From: Candidatus Margulisiibacteriota bacterium
GTDB lineage: Bacteria > Margulisbacteria > Riflemargulisbacteria > GWF2-39-127
NCBI GenBank assembly: GCA_003242895.1
Contig: QKMY01000054.1
Coordinates: forward strand, 1-64,000
Length of the DNA: 64,000 bases
Direction: 5' to 3'
The notes below the pieces were generated by a model. That model ran no database searches, was not told the DNA's origin, and saw nothing but the letters and a program-made list of their open reading frames with translations. The number at the start of each line of letters is the position of its first letter. The stretch's first letter is position 1. Below are positions 14,889 through 25,031 of the stretch, in pieces. The position numbers were made by a program, and so were the translations under genes.

Positions 14889-16289
14889 TTAGTTGAGCCT
14901 AAAAATTGCTTGGAGATTGGCCCTTAATGCTTCCAGTTGATAATAGGTCTTCAAATAATTAACCACGAGCTGATAATAACCGATTTGCGAATTTTTCAGG
15001 GAACTCTGGTCCTGAACAATTTTATCAGTAGTGATTAATCCCAGTCTGAATTTTTTTGTCTCTATTTCCAGGAACTTTTCAGAAAGATCTCTGATATCTT
15101 TAGCTGTAGAAATCCTTTCCTTAAGTACCTTTAGATCTTTCATCGCGTCATTGGAGTGGATTACGGTTGTCTTACGAATTATATCATAGTTTAATTTTTG
15201 CTGTTCCAATACTATGTTTTCTTTTTCGAGGGCAGCATCGCTTTTTTTATTGCCAAAAAGATATTGGAAGCGAAGACCTAAAGAATATACTTGATTTGAT
15301 AATGAATAACTGTCAGCAAAGGTTTTGGCATTGTCGCCATAACCAAGAGAAGCATCAAAAAAAGTTCCAGGCAAATCCTGATTACGCAAATACGAGATAT
15401 TAGTCTGAATCTTATTCGCCATTAGCTCGGATATTTTCAGGTCCGGGTTCCGTCTGAGAATATCATCCGTGCTAATCAGGCTATAAGTAGGCATTCCAGG
15501 TTCGACCGGATCAGGTACGATATAGTTACTTGAGGCCACCCCCACCAGCAACGCCAGTGCTTCACGGTTCTTTTCGATTACACTTTCTGCGGCTAGCTTG
15601 TCATCTTCCGCTTTTTTGAAAGCAATCTGGGCTTCCATGACGTCATAAGGGGTTACCAGATTAAGGGATTCTTTCTTCTTATTCTCTTCAAAAATGTATC
15701 TGGCATGTTCGAGGTTCTTTTCGGCGATCTCTTGACTTTTAATGCTCAAAAAATAATCACAGTATTTTGTGATCGCATTCATAATATAATCATTACCATA
15801 TTTAAGGTAATCCTGCTGGGCTTTCTCCTTATCTAATCTGGCGAGAATAATCGAATATTCAGTAGCATCCTTGCCATAACCACTGAACAGCGGCTGAGTA
15901 AAAGTTAAGGAGAGATTGGAATTGTAAGGCGACGTTTGGGCATCGTTCTTAGAGTTGTCAAAATTCACCGAAAGATCAGCTCCTGTCGATAGCTTCTGTG
16001 AGACGCCGATCTTTGCAGCTAAAGTATCACTTGTAGCACCGCCGAGCGCCGACTGCCCATGTTTGTTCGTGAGCGAAGCCTGAAAAGCCGGGTCATAGAT
16101 TCCTTCCTTCTCACGAACCGTAATTGCAGCTGACTCCAGGTTCATACGTTGTGATTGCAGATCCTGGTTACTTAACCATACGTTCTGGATGAATTCACTG
16201 AGCGTCAATGTCTGAGCAAAAACAGTATTATTGCTCAAAATAGTACATACCAATAAAGAAAAAAAGATATTTCGAATAGTTCTTATCAT
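14889..16289 (-). CDS. TolC-family outer-membrane efflux protein
   Basis: The 466-residue product has a signal peptide (MIRTIRNIFFSLLVCTILSNNTVFAQ) and two OEP repeats: long helices (LTLSEFIQNVWLSNQDLQSQRMNL and IALLVGVA-like LALLVGVASS) alternate with beta-strand pieces. This is the trimeric outer-membrane channel of the tripartite pump encoded by the next three genes. ATG 16289 is chosen because AGAGGG lies nine bases upstream and the signal peptide then starts correctly; an ATG seven codons earlier lacks this. First gene of the operon. Confidence 0.9.
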   Translation of the reverse strand: MIRTIRNIFFSLLVCTILSNNTVFAQTLTLSEFIQNVWLSNQDLQSQRMNLESAAITVREKEGIYDPAFQASLTNKHGQSALGGATSDTLAAKIGVSQKLSTGADLSVNFDNSKNDAQTSPYNSNLSLTFTQPLFSGYGKDATEYSIILARLDKEKAQQDYLKYGNDYIMNAITKYCDYFLSIKSQEIAEKNLEHARYIFEENKKKESLNLVTPYDVMEAQIAFKKAEDDKLAAESVIEKNREALALLVGVASSNYIVPDPVEPGMPTYSLISTDDILRRNPDLKISELMANKIQTNISYLRNQDLPGTFFDASLGYGDNAKTFADSYSLSNQVYSLGLRFQYLFGNKKSDAALEKENIVLEQQKLNYDIIRKTTVIHSNDAMKDLKVLKERISTAKDIRDLSEKFLEIETKKFRLGLITTDKIVQDQSSLKNSQIGYYQLVVNYLKTYYQLEALRANLQAIFRLN

Positions 16290-16367
16290 TAAATTATACC
16301 CTCTCGCCATTTATTTAAACAAAGGATGTTATTAAAATGTTCCACCAATTTTATATCTTGATTTTTA

Positions 16368-16649
16368 CTATGGCTGATGCGCCGACTTGATGGCATTACT
16401 ATAGCTGTTGCCAGCGGCGGGAGCAATATAAGGAGATGACCACCCATCGACATTCCCATTATTAAGCGCAAGAAGCAGTATAAGCAGCCCGATCATCGAC
16501 GATAAGTTCCAGGACAGCCCGCATAAAAGTGAGCCGATGGAAAACGTAGCCAAATAGTTCTCAATCCTATCTAAAAATTTTAAAAGTAAGTTTTTGTAGA
16601 GTTTCTTTAAGTCCTTTTCAATTACGTCCAAATAAACAACCGTAGACAC
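16368..16649 (-). pseudogene. Frameshifted ParE/RelE-type toxin remnant
   Basis: The first 40 residues (VVYLDVIEKDLKKLYKNLLLKFLDRIENYL) match the start of RelE/ParE toxins. After FSIGS the frame becomes hydrophobic and unlike any toxin, while the neighbouring frame reads MRAVLELIVDDRAAY, a plausible continuation of the RelE beta-sheet (ELRVDDRAYR-like), before a stop. This suggests a frameshift at about position 16525. It overlaps the antitoxin gene by 32 bases, far more than normal, which also points to decay. An active toxin is unlikely. Confidence 0.55.
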
Positions 16650-16860
16650 CTAATCGTTTCCTCAATACCTCTGAACTTATTATCTTGCTCTGCGGATCTT
16701 CAAATCTATCTTTTGCTATCTGAGCATCAGAGTACTCTTCAAAATAAAACTTCAAGGCTTCTACTACGTAATATTTTTCAGGTCTATGAGTGGACTCGGC
16801 AATCTCATGTAATTTGTTTGCAATGCCTTCAGGTAATCGAAAAGATTTTGATTTAGTCAT
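16618..16860 (-). CDS. RHH-type antitoxin (RelB/CopG-like)
   Basis: The 80-residue protein begins with a ribbon-helix-helix: SFRLPEGIANKLHEIAESTHRPEKYYVVEALKFYFEEY, the standard pattern of RelB/CopG antitoxins paired with ParE/RelE toxins. The C-terminal third (AKDRFEDPQSKIISSEVLRKRLG) is the toxin-neutralising tail, and the last residues (VYGCLFGRN) look like a frameshifted extension into the toxin gene. The RHH dimer would bind its own promoter and neutralise the toxin. The partner at 16368-16649 looks broken. Confidence 0.7.
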   Translation of the reverse strand: MTKSKSFRLPEGIANKLHEIAESTHRPEKYYVVEALKFYFEEYSDAQIAKDRFEDPQSKIISSEVLRKRLGVYGCLFGRN

Positions 16861-16901
16861 ATAATTTCAGCTTTATTAATCCGACAAATCCCTAGTCTTT
16901 A

Positions 16902-18593
16902 CTATGATTTCTTCTCGATCTTACTCCAGGAATCACGTAATGCGACGGTCCGATTAAAAACCAGAGTATCTGCTGTAGCATCCGTATCGACACAAAAGTA
17001 GCCCTGCCTGAGAAACTGATATGGTGTTCCCGGTTTTGCTTCTTTCAATCCGGGTTCAACTTTGCAGGCCTTTACTTCTAACGAGTTAGGGTTCAGGTTT
17101 TCTTTATAGTCTTTTCCTTCTTCGACTGCCGAAGGGTCTTCCTTGGCAAAAAGGTGGTCATATAAACGAACCTGCACATCAAGTGCATGGGCAGTCGATA
17201 CCCAGTGCGAAGTCCCCATAACTTTACGGCCATCTTGTGACCAGCCGCCACGGGTCTCCGGATCGTAAGTACAATGAAGCTCAAGGATCGCTCCGGTAAC
17301 CTCGTTCTTCACAACACGCTCGCATTTAATATAATATGCATGTTTAAGTCGAATTTCTCTCCCTGGTGCTAAGCGAAAGAACTTTTTAGGCGGATCTTCA
17401 AGGAAATCGTCTTGTTCAATATAGAGCTCCCGTGAAAATGGGATCTTACGAGTTCCGGCACTTGGATCTTCCGGATTATTCTCTGCATCCAGCCACTCAA
17501 CTTGTCCTTCAGGATAATTATCAATAATAACCTTAAGCGGATCGAGCACAGCCATAACTCGCAGCGCTCGCTTATTGAGGTCTTCTCTTAGACAATGATC
17601 GAGAAGAGCGAAATCGATCGTACTATTAGTCTTGGCGACACCTATCCGATCACAGAACTCACGGATCGATTCCGGAGTATAGCCACGCCTGCGCATTCCG
17701 GCAAGAGTCGGCATTCGCGGGTCATCCCAACCGTTGACAAATTTGCCTTCAACTAGTTCAAGCAATCTTCGTTTACTCATAACCGTATAAGTAAGATTAA
17801 GCCGTGCAAACTCTATTTGCTGAGGATGAGCCCCTACCCTAAGTTCATCAAGGACCCAGTCGTACAGCGGTCGATGGTCTTCGAACTCTAAGGTACAAAT
17901 AGAATGGGTAATCCCTTCCAATGAATCAGAAATACAATGTGTATAATCATACATCGGATAAATACACCACTTGTCACCAGTCCGGTGATGAGTGGCTTTT
18001 TTTATTCTATAGATTATTGGATCTCTCATATTCAGATTCGGGGAAGCCATGTCGACCTTCGCGCGAAGAACTCGAGCACCTTCTTCGAACTCGCCGCCTT
18101 TCATCCTCACAAAAAGATCGAGGTTCTCTTGAACAGCACGTTCACGATAGGGACTGTTTGTTCCAGGCTTGGTTAGCGTCCCTCGGTATTCCCGCATTTG
18201 CTCAGGGGTCAAATCACAAACATAAGCCTTGCCTTCATTGATTAACTGAAGTGCGTACGCATAGAGCTGATCAAAATAGTCCGAAGCGTAATAAAGTCGA
18301 TCATCCCAATCGAACCCTAGCCATCTGACATCTTCCTGAATAGAATCAACATATTCAACATCTTCCTTTGCAGGATTGGTATCATCAAACCGGAGATTGC
18401 ACATTCCTCCGTATTTTTTAGCTGTTCCGAAATTAAGACATATTGATTTAGCATGTCCGATATGCAAGTATCCATTCGGTTCAGGTGGAAATCTGGTAAT
18501 TACTTTTCCGCCGTGCTTATTAGTTTTTATGTCATCCTCGACAATCTCGTGGATGAAATTAGTTGAGCCTGTGGTTTCTATCATTTCTGTCAT
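16902..18593 (-). CDS. glnS: Glutaminyl-tRNA synthetase
   Basis: The class I synthetase charges tRNA-Gln directly with glutamine. The HIGH motif appears as [15 protein letters not shown] near the N-terminus and the KMSKS motif as VMSKRRL. The GlnRS-specific DDTNP and YDYTHCISD segments and the two C-terminal beta-barrel anticodon-binding domains are present. The start is taken at ATG 18593 behind AGAGGGG, giving 563 residues; the ATG eight codons earlier has no ribosome binding site. GlnRS is patchily distributed in bacteria; many use GatCAB instead. Confidence 0.95.
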   Translation of the reverse strand: MTEMIETTGSTNFIHEIVEDDIKTNKHGGKVITRFPPEPNGYLHIGHAKSICLNFGTAKKYGGMCNLRFDDTNPAKEDVEYVDSIQEDVRWLGFDWDDRLYYASDYFDQLYAYALQLINEGKAYVCDLTPEQMREYRGTLTKPGTNSPYRERAVQENLDLFVRMKGGEFEEGARVLRAKVDMASPNLNMRDPIIYRIKKATHHRTGDKWCIYPMYDYTHCISDSLEGITHSICTLEFEDHRPLYDWVLDELRVGAHPQQIEFARLNLTYTVMSKRRLLELVEGKFVNGWDDPRMPTLAGMRRRGYTPESIREFCDRIGVAKTNSTIDFALLDHCLREDLNKRALRVMAVLDPLKVIIDNYPEGQVEWLDAENNPEDPSAGTRKIPFSRELYIEQDDFLEDPPKKFFRLAPGREIRLKHAYYIKCERVVKNEVTGAILELHCTYDPETRGGWSQDGRKVMGTSHWVSTAHALDVQVRLYDHLFAKEDPSAVEEGKDYKENLNPNSLEVKACKVEPGLKEAKPGTPYQFLRQGYFCVDTDATADTLVFNRTVALRDSWSKIEKKS

Positions 18594-18854
18594 GGTCGTC
18601 TTGACCCCTCTCTTCATCTGATTAACTTTTAAATAAAATTTTTGATTCTCATTATATGCCTACACTATGCCTTCGATAATATTTTACCATATAATAATAC
18701 TTTGGAAGATAGAAAATTACGCTCCTCCTCGAAAGAAGTTCGGTGCTCTCCCGCAGTAACATATATTTCTAAATCCAGTCGATATAAAGATAGAAGAATT
18801 GAGAAAATCTGCTTATCGGAGTAGAATTAAAATTACTTAATTAAGGAGATGAAT

Positions 18855-19385
18855 ATGAATAATTTTTTGCATAACATATCAGAGATGATAAAAAAAGCTC
18901 AAGAGAGCGAATATTCAGAGGATTACCAAAGAATTAGTTCTTTAATTCACGACGTGAAAACGATTATCCAGGAAAATATCCAAAACAAAACCAGAGCAGA
19001 TATCGAAGCCGTAATCCACAAGCTGGAAAATAATCTCCGGTTAACAGATAGCGACATTAATTATATCAGACTATGGATCATTGGCGACGCCATTAATTAT
19101 AAGAGAATGGAAAATAATTTCGATGATTGGCTCAGCGAACTTAAACGATTGGAAGAAGTCATCACATCCTACGCAGAGAATGGAAACCTGGAAATGGGTG
19201 ATTATTACAAGCTTCAGGGAATAATGGAAGATTCTGCCAGGCTTATTCCAAACATTATTAATTATCTCGAAAAAAAAGAGAGAATTAATAATTTTGAACA
19301 ATATTTTAGAGATAATTATGAACAAAACAGAAAAATAATTATAGACATTCTGGAAACAAAATTAAACGCGGGCTTAGGGCAATAA
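18855..19385 (+). CDS. Helical hypothetical protein, 176 aa
   Basis: I do not recognise a family. The protein is acidic/basic mixed, almost entirely helical with likely coiled-coil stretches (ADIEAVIHKLENNLRLTDSDINYIRLWIIGDA and LSELKRLEEVITSYAENG). It has no signal peptide, membrane helix or cysteine. ATG 18855 is preferred over ATG 18849 because AAGGAG is six bases upstream. It precedes a sensor histidine kinase by 106 bases on the same strand, so it may belong to that signalling unit, but this is only positional. Confidence 0.65.
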   Translation: MNNFLHNISEMIKKAQESEYSEDYQRISSLIHDVKTIIQENIQNKTRADIEAVIHKLENNLRLTDSDINYIRLWIIGDAINYKRMENNFDDWLSELKRLEEVITSYAENGNLEMGDYYKLQGIMEDSARLIPNIINYLEKKERINNFEQYFRDNYEQNRKIIIDILETKLNAGLGQ

Positions 19386-19491
19386 GTATTCTTTCCGTTT
19401 CGGCGCATGTCTTTTCTCCATTAGCATATTATGATAATCAAAATTATTGTGCTCTCACTCTAAATTATGTATTATTAGAGAAAGGGAAAAA

Positions 19492-21594
19492 ATGATTAAT
19501 AGATTCACCTCTGCTATTGTTTATTTATTTATAGTCTCGCTAATGATTACATCTTCATCATTTGCCATGGATGCGCTCGTCATAAATAACCCTGGAAGTT
19601 ATTATAAACTTGGAACTAAGCTTGAAACGTTTGAAGATAAAAGCAGAACGCTAACTATTTACGATATTATGAAGCCAGATATTTCAAATAAATTCATACG
19701 AAGTAAAAAACAAGTTCCCAACTTCAGTTATACGAAATCAGCTTACTGGGTGAAGTTCAAAATAAAAAATAATTTGCCGGACCAGAAAGATTGGCTTCTT
19801 ATTGTGGTAAAAACACAAACCGATAAAATAAACCTTTATATTCCGGAAAAAAATGGAGTAATAACAGTAAAACGCGCAGGAAGATTGTACGAGTTCAAGG
19901 AAAGAGACGTCCAGCACCAGAATTTCATTTTTAAGTTAAGAATTGAACCCGGGACAGAAAGAACCTTCTACATGCGCTTCGAATCGATAGAAGGCATGTC
20001 GATACCAATACAACTATGGTCACCGGAACAATTTACAGCCCGTGACCATAAGGAGCAGATCGCTCACGGTATTTATTATGGCTGGGTACTCGTTATGATT
20101 ATCTACAATATGTTCCTTTTCTTTGCCCTCCGTGATAAGAATTACTTATATTATGTTATGTTCATAAGCAGTTCTCTACTTTTCATAGCTACCAAGAATG
20201 GAATAACCTATGAATATACCGTTCCCTTATGGAATTCGCGAATTTTCTTATTTTCATTGGCCAGTACTGTGTTTTTCATATACTTGTTCTCCAGAAACTT
20301 TCTGGTTACAAAGAAATACCTACCTCGCTTTGATAAAATAATTGTGTTCTTGACTACCCTTAGCGGCCTTATTGCGGTTCTTTCCATATTTGCCAATTAC
20401 AGACTCATGAGTAAACTGGTTCTCATGATGATAGTACTAGCCCCTATCTTTATTCCAGTAGGCATCATCTGCTGGAAAAAGGGATACCGCCCGGCACGAT
20501 ATTTTCTCCTGGCCTGGGCAGCACTCATTACTGCCGCAGTTGGAAATGTAGGATTATTACTGAATATTTTGCCAAGAACTTTTATTTCACAGTATGGAGT
20601 ACAGATCGGCTCTGCCCTCGAGATAGTTTTGCTATCTCTAGCATTGGCAGATAGGATAAATGATTTACGGGAGGAAAAAGAGAAAGCCGCACAAGAACTC
20701 CAAAAAGCCCACACAAAACTAGCACAACACGCAAGCATCCTAGAGCAAAAAGTAAAGGCCAGGACCCTCCAGCTGGAAATGAAAAATGAAATATTACTCG
20801 AACAGAAATCTGAATTAGAAACGGCAAATGAACAAATAAAAAAACAAGAAGCCATGCTTATTCAACAAGGAAATCTAGCTATTCTGAAAGATATTACTGC
20901 GAGTATTACGCATGAGATCAACACACCGCTACTCACTATTTCACTTATATCAGGTAATCTAAAAAATTATTTACCGACTCTATATGATGCAGCCAAAATT
21001 AAAGATGATCAAGCATATAATAATACCTATGAACTTTATGAAGAAGATTCAACGATGCTACAAGATGCGCTCAATCAGATACGGCAGCAGCTCTTAAACC
21101 TGAAATCCTTCATAAAATTCCAGGATCATAGTGATAATTTCAATATAAATGAGGAAATTGAAACAACCTTAAGCATATTAAATTTTAAGCTCCTTACCGA
21201 TATAACCATAGTAAAAGATCTTGATCAAACAATACCTCACATAAAAGGTAGCGCCGCCCTAATGAATCAGGTATTAATGAACTTGATAAAAAATGCAGTT
21301 GATGCAAAAAAAGACAAAACATCGGGAATAATTAAAATAAAGACCTATGAAAAAGAAAACAATATCATCATAGAAATTATTGATAATGGAATTGGAATAA
21401 ACTATAGCGACTTAGCCCGATTATTTAAAAATAACTTTACTACTAAGAAAAATGGATTGGGAATCGGATTGAGGTTATCCCATGAGATCATCAGAAAATT
21501 AGGTGGTATTATTGAAGCAGAAAACAATCCTGATTCCGGGACTACCTTCCGGATACTATTAAATAAACAGTCCTCTTATCAGAATAGTGTCTGA
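19492..21594 (+). CDS. 7TMR-DISM sensor histidine kinase
   Basis: The 700-residue kinase has a signal peptide, a periplasmic 7TMR-DISMED2 beta-sandwich (about residues 25-175; YTKSAYWVKFKIKN is typical), seven membrane helices (about 185-390), a coiled coil (about 395-460) and a cytoplasmic kinase core. The phospho-acceptor is H474 in ASITHEINTP; the ATPase domain shows NLIKNAVDA, DNGIGI and GLGIGL. DISMED2 domains often bind carbohydrates. No response regulator is adjacent, so it is an orphan. ATG 19492 follows AAAGGG; the upstream in-frame start is poor. Confidence 0.92.
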   Translation: MINRFTSAIVYLFIVSLMITSSSFAMDALVINNPGSYYKLGTKLETFEDKSRTLTIYDIMKPDISNKFIRSKKQVPNFSYTKSAYWVKFKIKNNLPDQKDWLLIVVKTQTDKINLYIPEKNGVITVKRAGRLYEFKERDVQHQNFIFKLRIEPGTERTFYMRFESIEGMSIPIQLWSPEQFTARDHKEQIAHGIYYGWVLVMIIYNMFLFFALRDKNYLYYVMFISSSLLFIATKNGITYEYTVPLWNSRIFLFSLASTVFFIYLFSRNFLVTKKYLPRFDKIIVFLTTLSGLIAVLSIFANYRLMSKLVLMMIVLAPIFIPVGIICWKKGYRPARYFLLAWAALITAAVGNVGLLLNILPRTFISQYGVQIGSALEIVLLSLALADRINDLREEKEKAAQELQKAHTKLAQHASILEQKVKARTLQLEMKNEILLEQKSELETANEQIKKQEAMLIQQGNLAILKDITASITHEINTPLLTISLISGNLKNYLPTLYDAAKIKDDQAYNNTYELYEEDSTMLQDALNQIRQQLLNLKSFIKFQDHSDNFNINEEIETTLSILNFKLLTDITIVKDLDQTIPHIKGSAALMNQVLMNLIKNAVDAKKDKTSGIIKIKTYEKENNIIIEIIDNGIGINYSDLARLFKNNFTTKKNGLGIGLRLSHEIIRKLGGIIEAENNPDSGTTFRILLNKQSSYQNSV

Positions 21595-21983
21595 CATTAT
21601 TATTTGCTAACCCGCTATAAAGGAAATTAAGACGATTTCCGAAGATAAATGAAATGAACGCAATCAATAAGTATGACAAGATTAAGATAAACAAACACGA
21701 AGTCCCTATTCTATATTAACTCAAAGACTTAATTACCGCCATAATAGTCCTTTCCAGTCAGTAAGCAGCCTCCCTTGTCTCACCCAAACAAAAGCCGCCT
21801 AACCCCATTGTCGTGACATACTGTTCAAATTTATGGATAACCTTCCGCCTGGAAAACTAATTATAGCTTATCTTTCTTGTATGATAAGACATACGTGAGA
21901 AATAAAGTTTAAGATATCATAAAAAAGGGTATAATATATAAGTAATTTAAATGTTCAATTGTAAATACCCAAGGAGGTGAAGT
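21595..21983. other. Intergenic region with likely promoter of the next gene
   Basis: No gene is visible. A TATAAT-like -10 (GGGTATAATATATAAG, about 21930) is a likely promoter for the small gene at 21984. A short inverted repeat CTTATC/GATAAG (21867-21872, 21883-21888) lies upstream of it. AAGGAGGTGA directly precedes ATG 21984. Confidence 0.4.
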
Positions 21984-22265
21984 ATGAATATTAATACCCA
22001 ATATAGCGAATACGGATATTCATCTAATCTACAAAGAAGTGGAAATACCGAAGAACCCAAACAAATAGAAGCAAAAAAGCCGGAACAGGTACAACCACCC
22101 CAAGAAGAACAAAAAAATCAAAAAGTCGAAGAAATAAAGGAACAAAAAGAAGAAAACATTAAGGCTGAAAACAAAATAAAGCAAATCCAAACATACAACC
22201 CTAACGGTATAGCCACAAAAACTGCATCGCCGGATACCTCATCAACTCAGTCATTCTTTGCATAA
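21984..22265 (+). CDS. Low-complexity Glu/Gln/Lys-rich small protein, 93 aa
   Basis: The start is well supported by AAGGAGGTGA. The protein has a Tyr/Ser-rich N-terminus (NINTQYSEYGYSSNLQRSG), a highly charged Glu/Gln/Lys/Pro middle (residues 23-70, e.g. QPPQEEQKNQKVEEIKEQKEEN) and a Thr/Ser-rich tail ending in SFFA. It is probably disordered or a single coiled coil. I do not recognise a family. Its stop lies about 50 bases before the intron relic, and a small hairpin with a T-rich tail (about 22287-22309) may end the transcript. Confidence 0.6.
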   Translation: MNINTQYSEYGYSSNLQRSGNTEEPKQIEAKKPEQVQPPQEEQKNQKVEEIKEQKEENIKAENKIKQIQTYNPNGIATKTASPDTSSTQSFFA

Positions 22266-22312
22266 CCGATTTGTACGGGGAAAAAAGCAACTGCAGGTTG
22301 TTGTTGTTTCTA

Positions 22313-22464
22313 AATTCATGTCCACAACATATCTGCCAGAGCTTTGCCGCCGACTTCCTTCAGATTCCACCTCACGATGGACACGCTTGTCTTAAGCTAA
22401 CGGTTGCACTATCAACCCCCGTATCGGTTTCACACCGACTAGAAAGCGCCCATGCTGGGCGCAC
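22313..22464 (-). mobile_element. Truncated group IIC intron (5' part of domain I)
   Basis: On the minus strand the sequence starts GTGCGCCCAGCATGGGCGC at 22464, the GUGYG 5' end and first stem of bacterial class C introns. It continues with segments that match the known class C (Oceanobacillus-type) domain I: GTTAGCTTAAGACAAG, CGTGTCCATCGTGAGG, TGGAATCTGAAGGAAG and CGGCGGCAAA. Similarity fades after about 150 bases. No reverse transcriptase, domain V or 3' end is present, so it is a relic. It sits immediately behind the hppA terminator T-tract, the exact target preference of class C introns. Confidence 0.78.
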
Positions 22465-22472
22465 AAAAAAAA

Positions 22473-22496
22473 AGTCCCCGGATAAAAACGGGGACT
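22473..22496 (-). terminator. Rho-independent terminator of hppA
   Basis: On the minus strand AGTCCCCG pairs perfectly with CGGGGACT around an 8-base loop and is followed by nine T. It lies 26 bases after the hppA stop. The T-run borders the intron relic directly. Confidence 0.9.
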
Positions 22497-22521
22497 CTCA
22501 TTTAACTTAAAATAAACTCTT

Positions 22522-25005
22522 TTATGCGTTTTGCTTTACTGCTTCTTTTGACTGATTTATATTATTTTTTTTTTCGGAATCAATACCTATTGCATCAGTA
22601 CTTTCAATCCTTGGAGGTATTCGCATACCATAAAAAGATCGAGCAACAAAAAATAAAGCTATTAAGAAAAATACTGCACCAACGTAATAAGCATACCCTC
22701 TGAACGCAGGGGAGATGGCAATTTCCATTGCCAATATACCGAACAAAGTTGTGAACTTAATGATCGGATTTAGTGCAACAGATGAAGTATCCTTAAAAGG
22801 ATCGCCAACAGTATCTCCAACCACGGTAGCATTATGCAGCTCAGAGCCTTTTTCTTTTAATTCAACTTCTACAAGTTTTTTTGCATTGTCCCAGCATCCG
22901 CCGGCATTTGCCATAAAAATAGCTTGAAACAAACCAAAAATTGCAATAGAAATAAGATAACTGATGAAAAACGCTGCCGGTGCATTAGATTTAACTGGCG
23001 CGGAAAAGAATGCAAACGCTAAAGCAAAGGAAAATATTGCAATAAAAATATTGAACATCCCTTTTTGCGCGTATTGAGTACATATCTTTACTACTTCTTT
23101 AGAATTCTCAGTTGAAGCGCTCTTACTGCTGCTATCAAGATCAATATTATTCTTAATATATTCTACCGCTCTATATGCACCAGTAGTAACAGCTTGTATA
23201 GAAGCTCCGGTAAACCAGTATACAACTGATCCACCAGCTAAAAAACCTAATAACGTATATGGATTCAACAAATTAAGTATAGATTCTGGCTCAATACCCA
23301 AAGACTTCTTCATTAACAGGATTAAGGAGAAAATCATTGTTGTTGCTCCAACAACAGCCGTTGCGATCAGAACTGGCTTAGCAGTTGCCTTAAAGGTATT
23401 ACCTGCACCGTCATTTTCTTCTAAATAATCTTTTCCAGCTTCGAAGTCAGGCTTGAACCCAAAATCTTTTTCAATTTCTTTACTTATGTTCGGTAACGTC
23501 TCAATAAGGGACAATTCGAAAATAGATTGCGCATTGTCAGTTACTGGCCCGTAGCTGTCAACAGCGATGGTAACTGGTCCCATACTGAGAAAACCGAAAG
23601 CAACCAGTCCGAAGGCAAATACAGTTGAATACTCCATAAAATTAGAAAGCCCAGTTTGACTTGCAAGATAGGCGATAAACATAAGGCCCATAATAACAAT
23701 TCCTTGCCAGAATGCGCTGAAGTTACCAGCAACTAAACCAGACAGGATATTGAGGGAAGCTCCACCTTCTCTTGAAGCTATTACAACTTCTTGTGTATGT
23801 TTTGATTTTGTACTTGTAAATACTTTGGTAAATTCTGGAATAAGTGCTGCACCAATTGTTCCACAGCTAATTATTAATGATAGCTTAAACCATATTTCAT
23901 ATGGAAGAGAACTCAACTGCCAGTAACTTGCTAAAAAGGTTACCACAATAGAAAGAATTGAGGTAATCCATACTAATGATGTTAATGGAAATTCAAAATC
24001 AATTTTTTCTTTTCCACTGAACATTAGGCTTACAAGGCCATTATTGATGTAATAAGCAACTATTGAAGTTACTATCATAAGAATTCTCATTACGAATATC
24101 CAAGTTATCAGGTCAGCCTGATAATCAGGGAATACCCCTAATATTATAAAGCTGATTAAAGCAACACCGGTTACGCCATATGTTTCGAACCCGTCAGCAG
24201 TCGGTCCAACGCTATCTCCCGCATTATCACCGGTACAGTCAGCAATAACTCCAGGATTTCTTGGATCGTCTTCTTTGATCTTAAAAACAATCTTCATCAA
24301 GTCTGAGCCAATATCTGCAATTTTAGTAAAAATACCGCCACAGATACGAAGTGCACTGGCTCCTAATGATTCACCAATTGCAAAACCGATAAAACAAGCA
24401 CCGGCATACATCTTAGGAACGAATAACAGAATGATAAGCATCAAAATAAGCTCTACACAGATAAGAAGCACACCGATACTCATACCGGACTGCAAAGGAA
24501 TATTGAGTACTTTTAGCGGTTTCTTTTCAAGTGAAGCAAAAGCTGTCCGGCTGTTAGCCAAAGTGTTAATCCTGATTCCAAACCATGCCACACCATAAGA
24601 TCCAAGGATACCGATTACTGACCAGGCAAGGATTAAGAGGACTCCATTTAACGGCATTTGCTGCAGAACCTTGAAATAGTAAAATATGCAGGCACCAATA
24701 AAAAGTTCTAAAATAACAAGAAATTTTCCTTGCTGAATTAAGTAAGTCTTACAGGTCTCAAAAATTACCTGTGAGATATTCAGCATGGATTGATGAGCAG
24801 GCATACTCTTTACTCGAGCATATTTATATAACCCAAAGCCCATTCCTAATAAGCATATACCTAAACCTAGTATCAACAGATTATGTTGCGTTGCATTGAG
24901 ATCAGGGATAATTAAATCTGCTTCGCTTGCCATCAACGGACTTGAAAAAACAAATAGAAAAACGCTAAAAATAATACTCTTCAACTTTTGATTATTCCAA
25001 AACAC
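22522..25005 (-). CDS. hppA: Membrane-bound ion-pumping pyrophosphatase
   Basis: The 827-residue protein couples pyrophosphate hydrolysis to ion export. The catalytic loops are clear: DDPRNPGVIADCTGDNAGDSVGPTADG, VDSYGPVTDNAQ, GGCWDNAKKLVE and GDTVGDPFKDTSS. The segment GNTFKATAK carries Lys where K+-dependent enzymes have Ala, so a K+-independent type is expected. It is longer than most (about 670-770) because of a cleavable-looking signal peptide and an extra N-terminal membrane region. GGAG precedes the ATG, and a 21-bp inverted repeat lies in the leader. It is downstream of ech on the same strand, 111 bases apart. Confidence 0.95.
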   Translation of the reverse strand: MFWNNQKLKSIIFSVFLFVFSSPLMASEADLIIPDLNATQHNLLILGLGICLLGMGFGLYKYARVKSMPAHQSMLNISQVIFETCKTYLIQQGKFLVILELFIGACIFYYFKVLQQMPLNGVLLILAWSVIGILGSYGVAWFGIRINTLANSRTAFASLEKKPLKVLNIPLQSGMSIGVLLICVELILMLIILLFVPKMYAGACFIGFAIGESLGASALRICGGIFTKIADIGSDLMKIVFKIKEDDPRNPGVIADCTGDNAGDSVGPTADGFETYGVTGVALISFIILGVFPDYQADLITWIFVMRILMIVTSIVAYYINNGLVSLMFSGKEKIDFEFPLTSLVWITSILSIVVTFLASYWQLSSLPYEIWFKLSLIISCGTIGAALIPEFTKVFTSTKSKHTQEVVIASREGGASLNILSGLVAGNFSAFWQGIVIMGLMFIAYLASQTGLSNFMEYSTVFAFGLVAFGFLSMGPVTIAVDSYGPVTDNAQSIFELSLIETLPNISKEIEKDFGFKPDFEAGKDYLEENDGAGNTFKATAKPVLIATAVVGATTMIFSLILLMKKSLGIEPESILNLLNPYTLLGFLAGGSVVYWFTGASIQAVTTGAYRAVEYIKNNIDLDSSSKSASTENSKEVVKICTQYAQKGMFNIFIAIFSFALAFAFFSAPVKSNAPAAFFISYLISIAIFGLFQAIFMANAGGCWDNAKKLVEVELKEKGSELHNATVVGDTVGDPFKDTSSVALNPIIKFTTLFGILAMEIAISPAFRGYAYYVGAVFFLIALFFVARSFYGMRIPPRIESTDAIGIDSEKKNNINQSKEAVKQNA

Positions 25006-25031
25006 ATTATTCTCCTTTTTTTCTTTATTTA

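Noticed and set aside
22271-22510. 79-codon plus-strand open frame after the Glu/Gln-rich protein
   Set aside because: It runs through the antisense of the group IIC intron relic and the hppA terminator, has no ribosome binding site and no protein-like composition.
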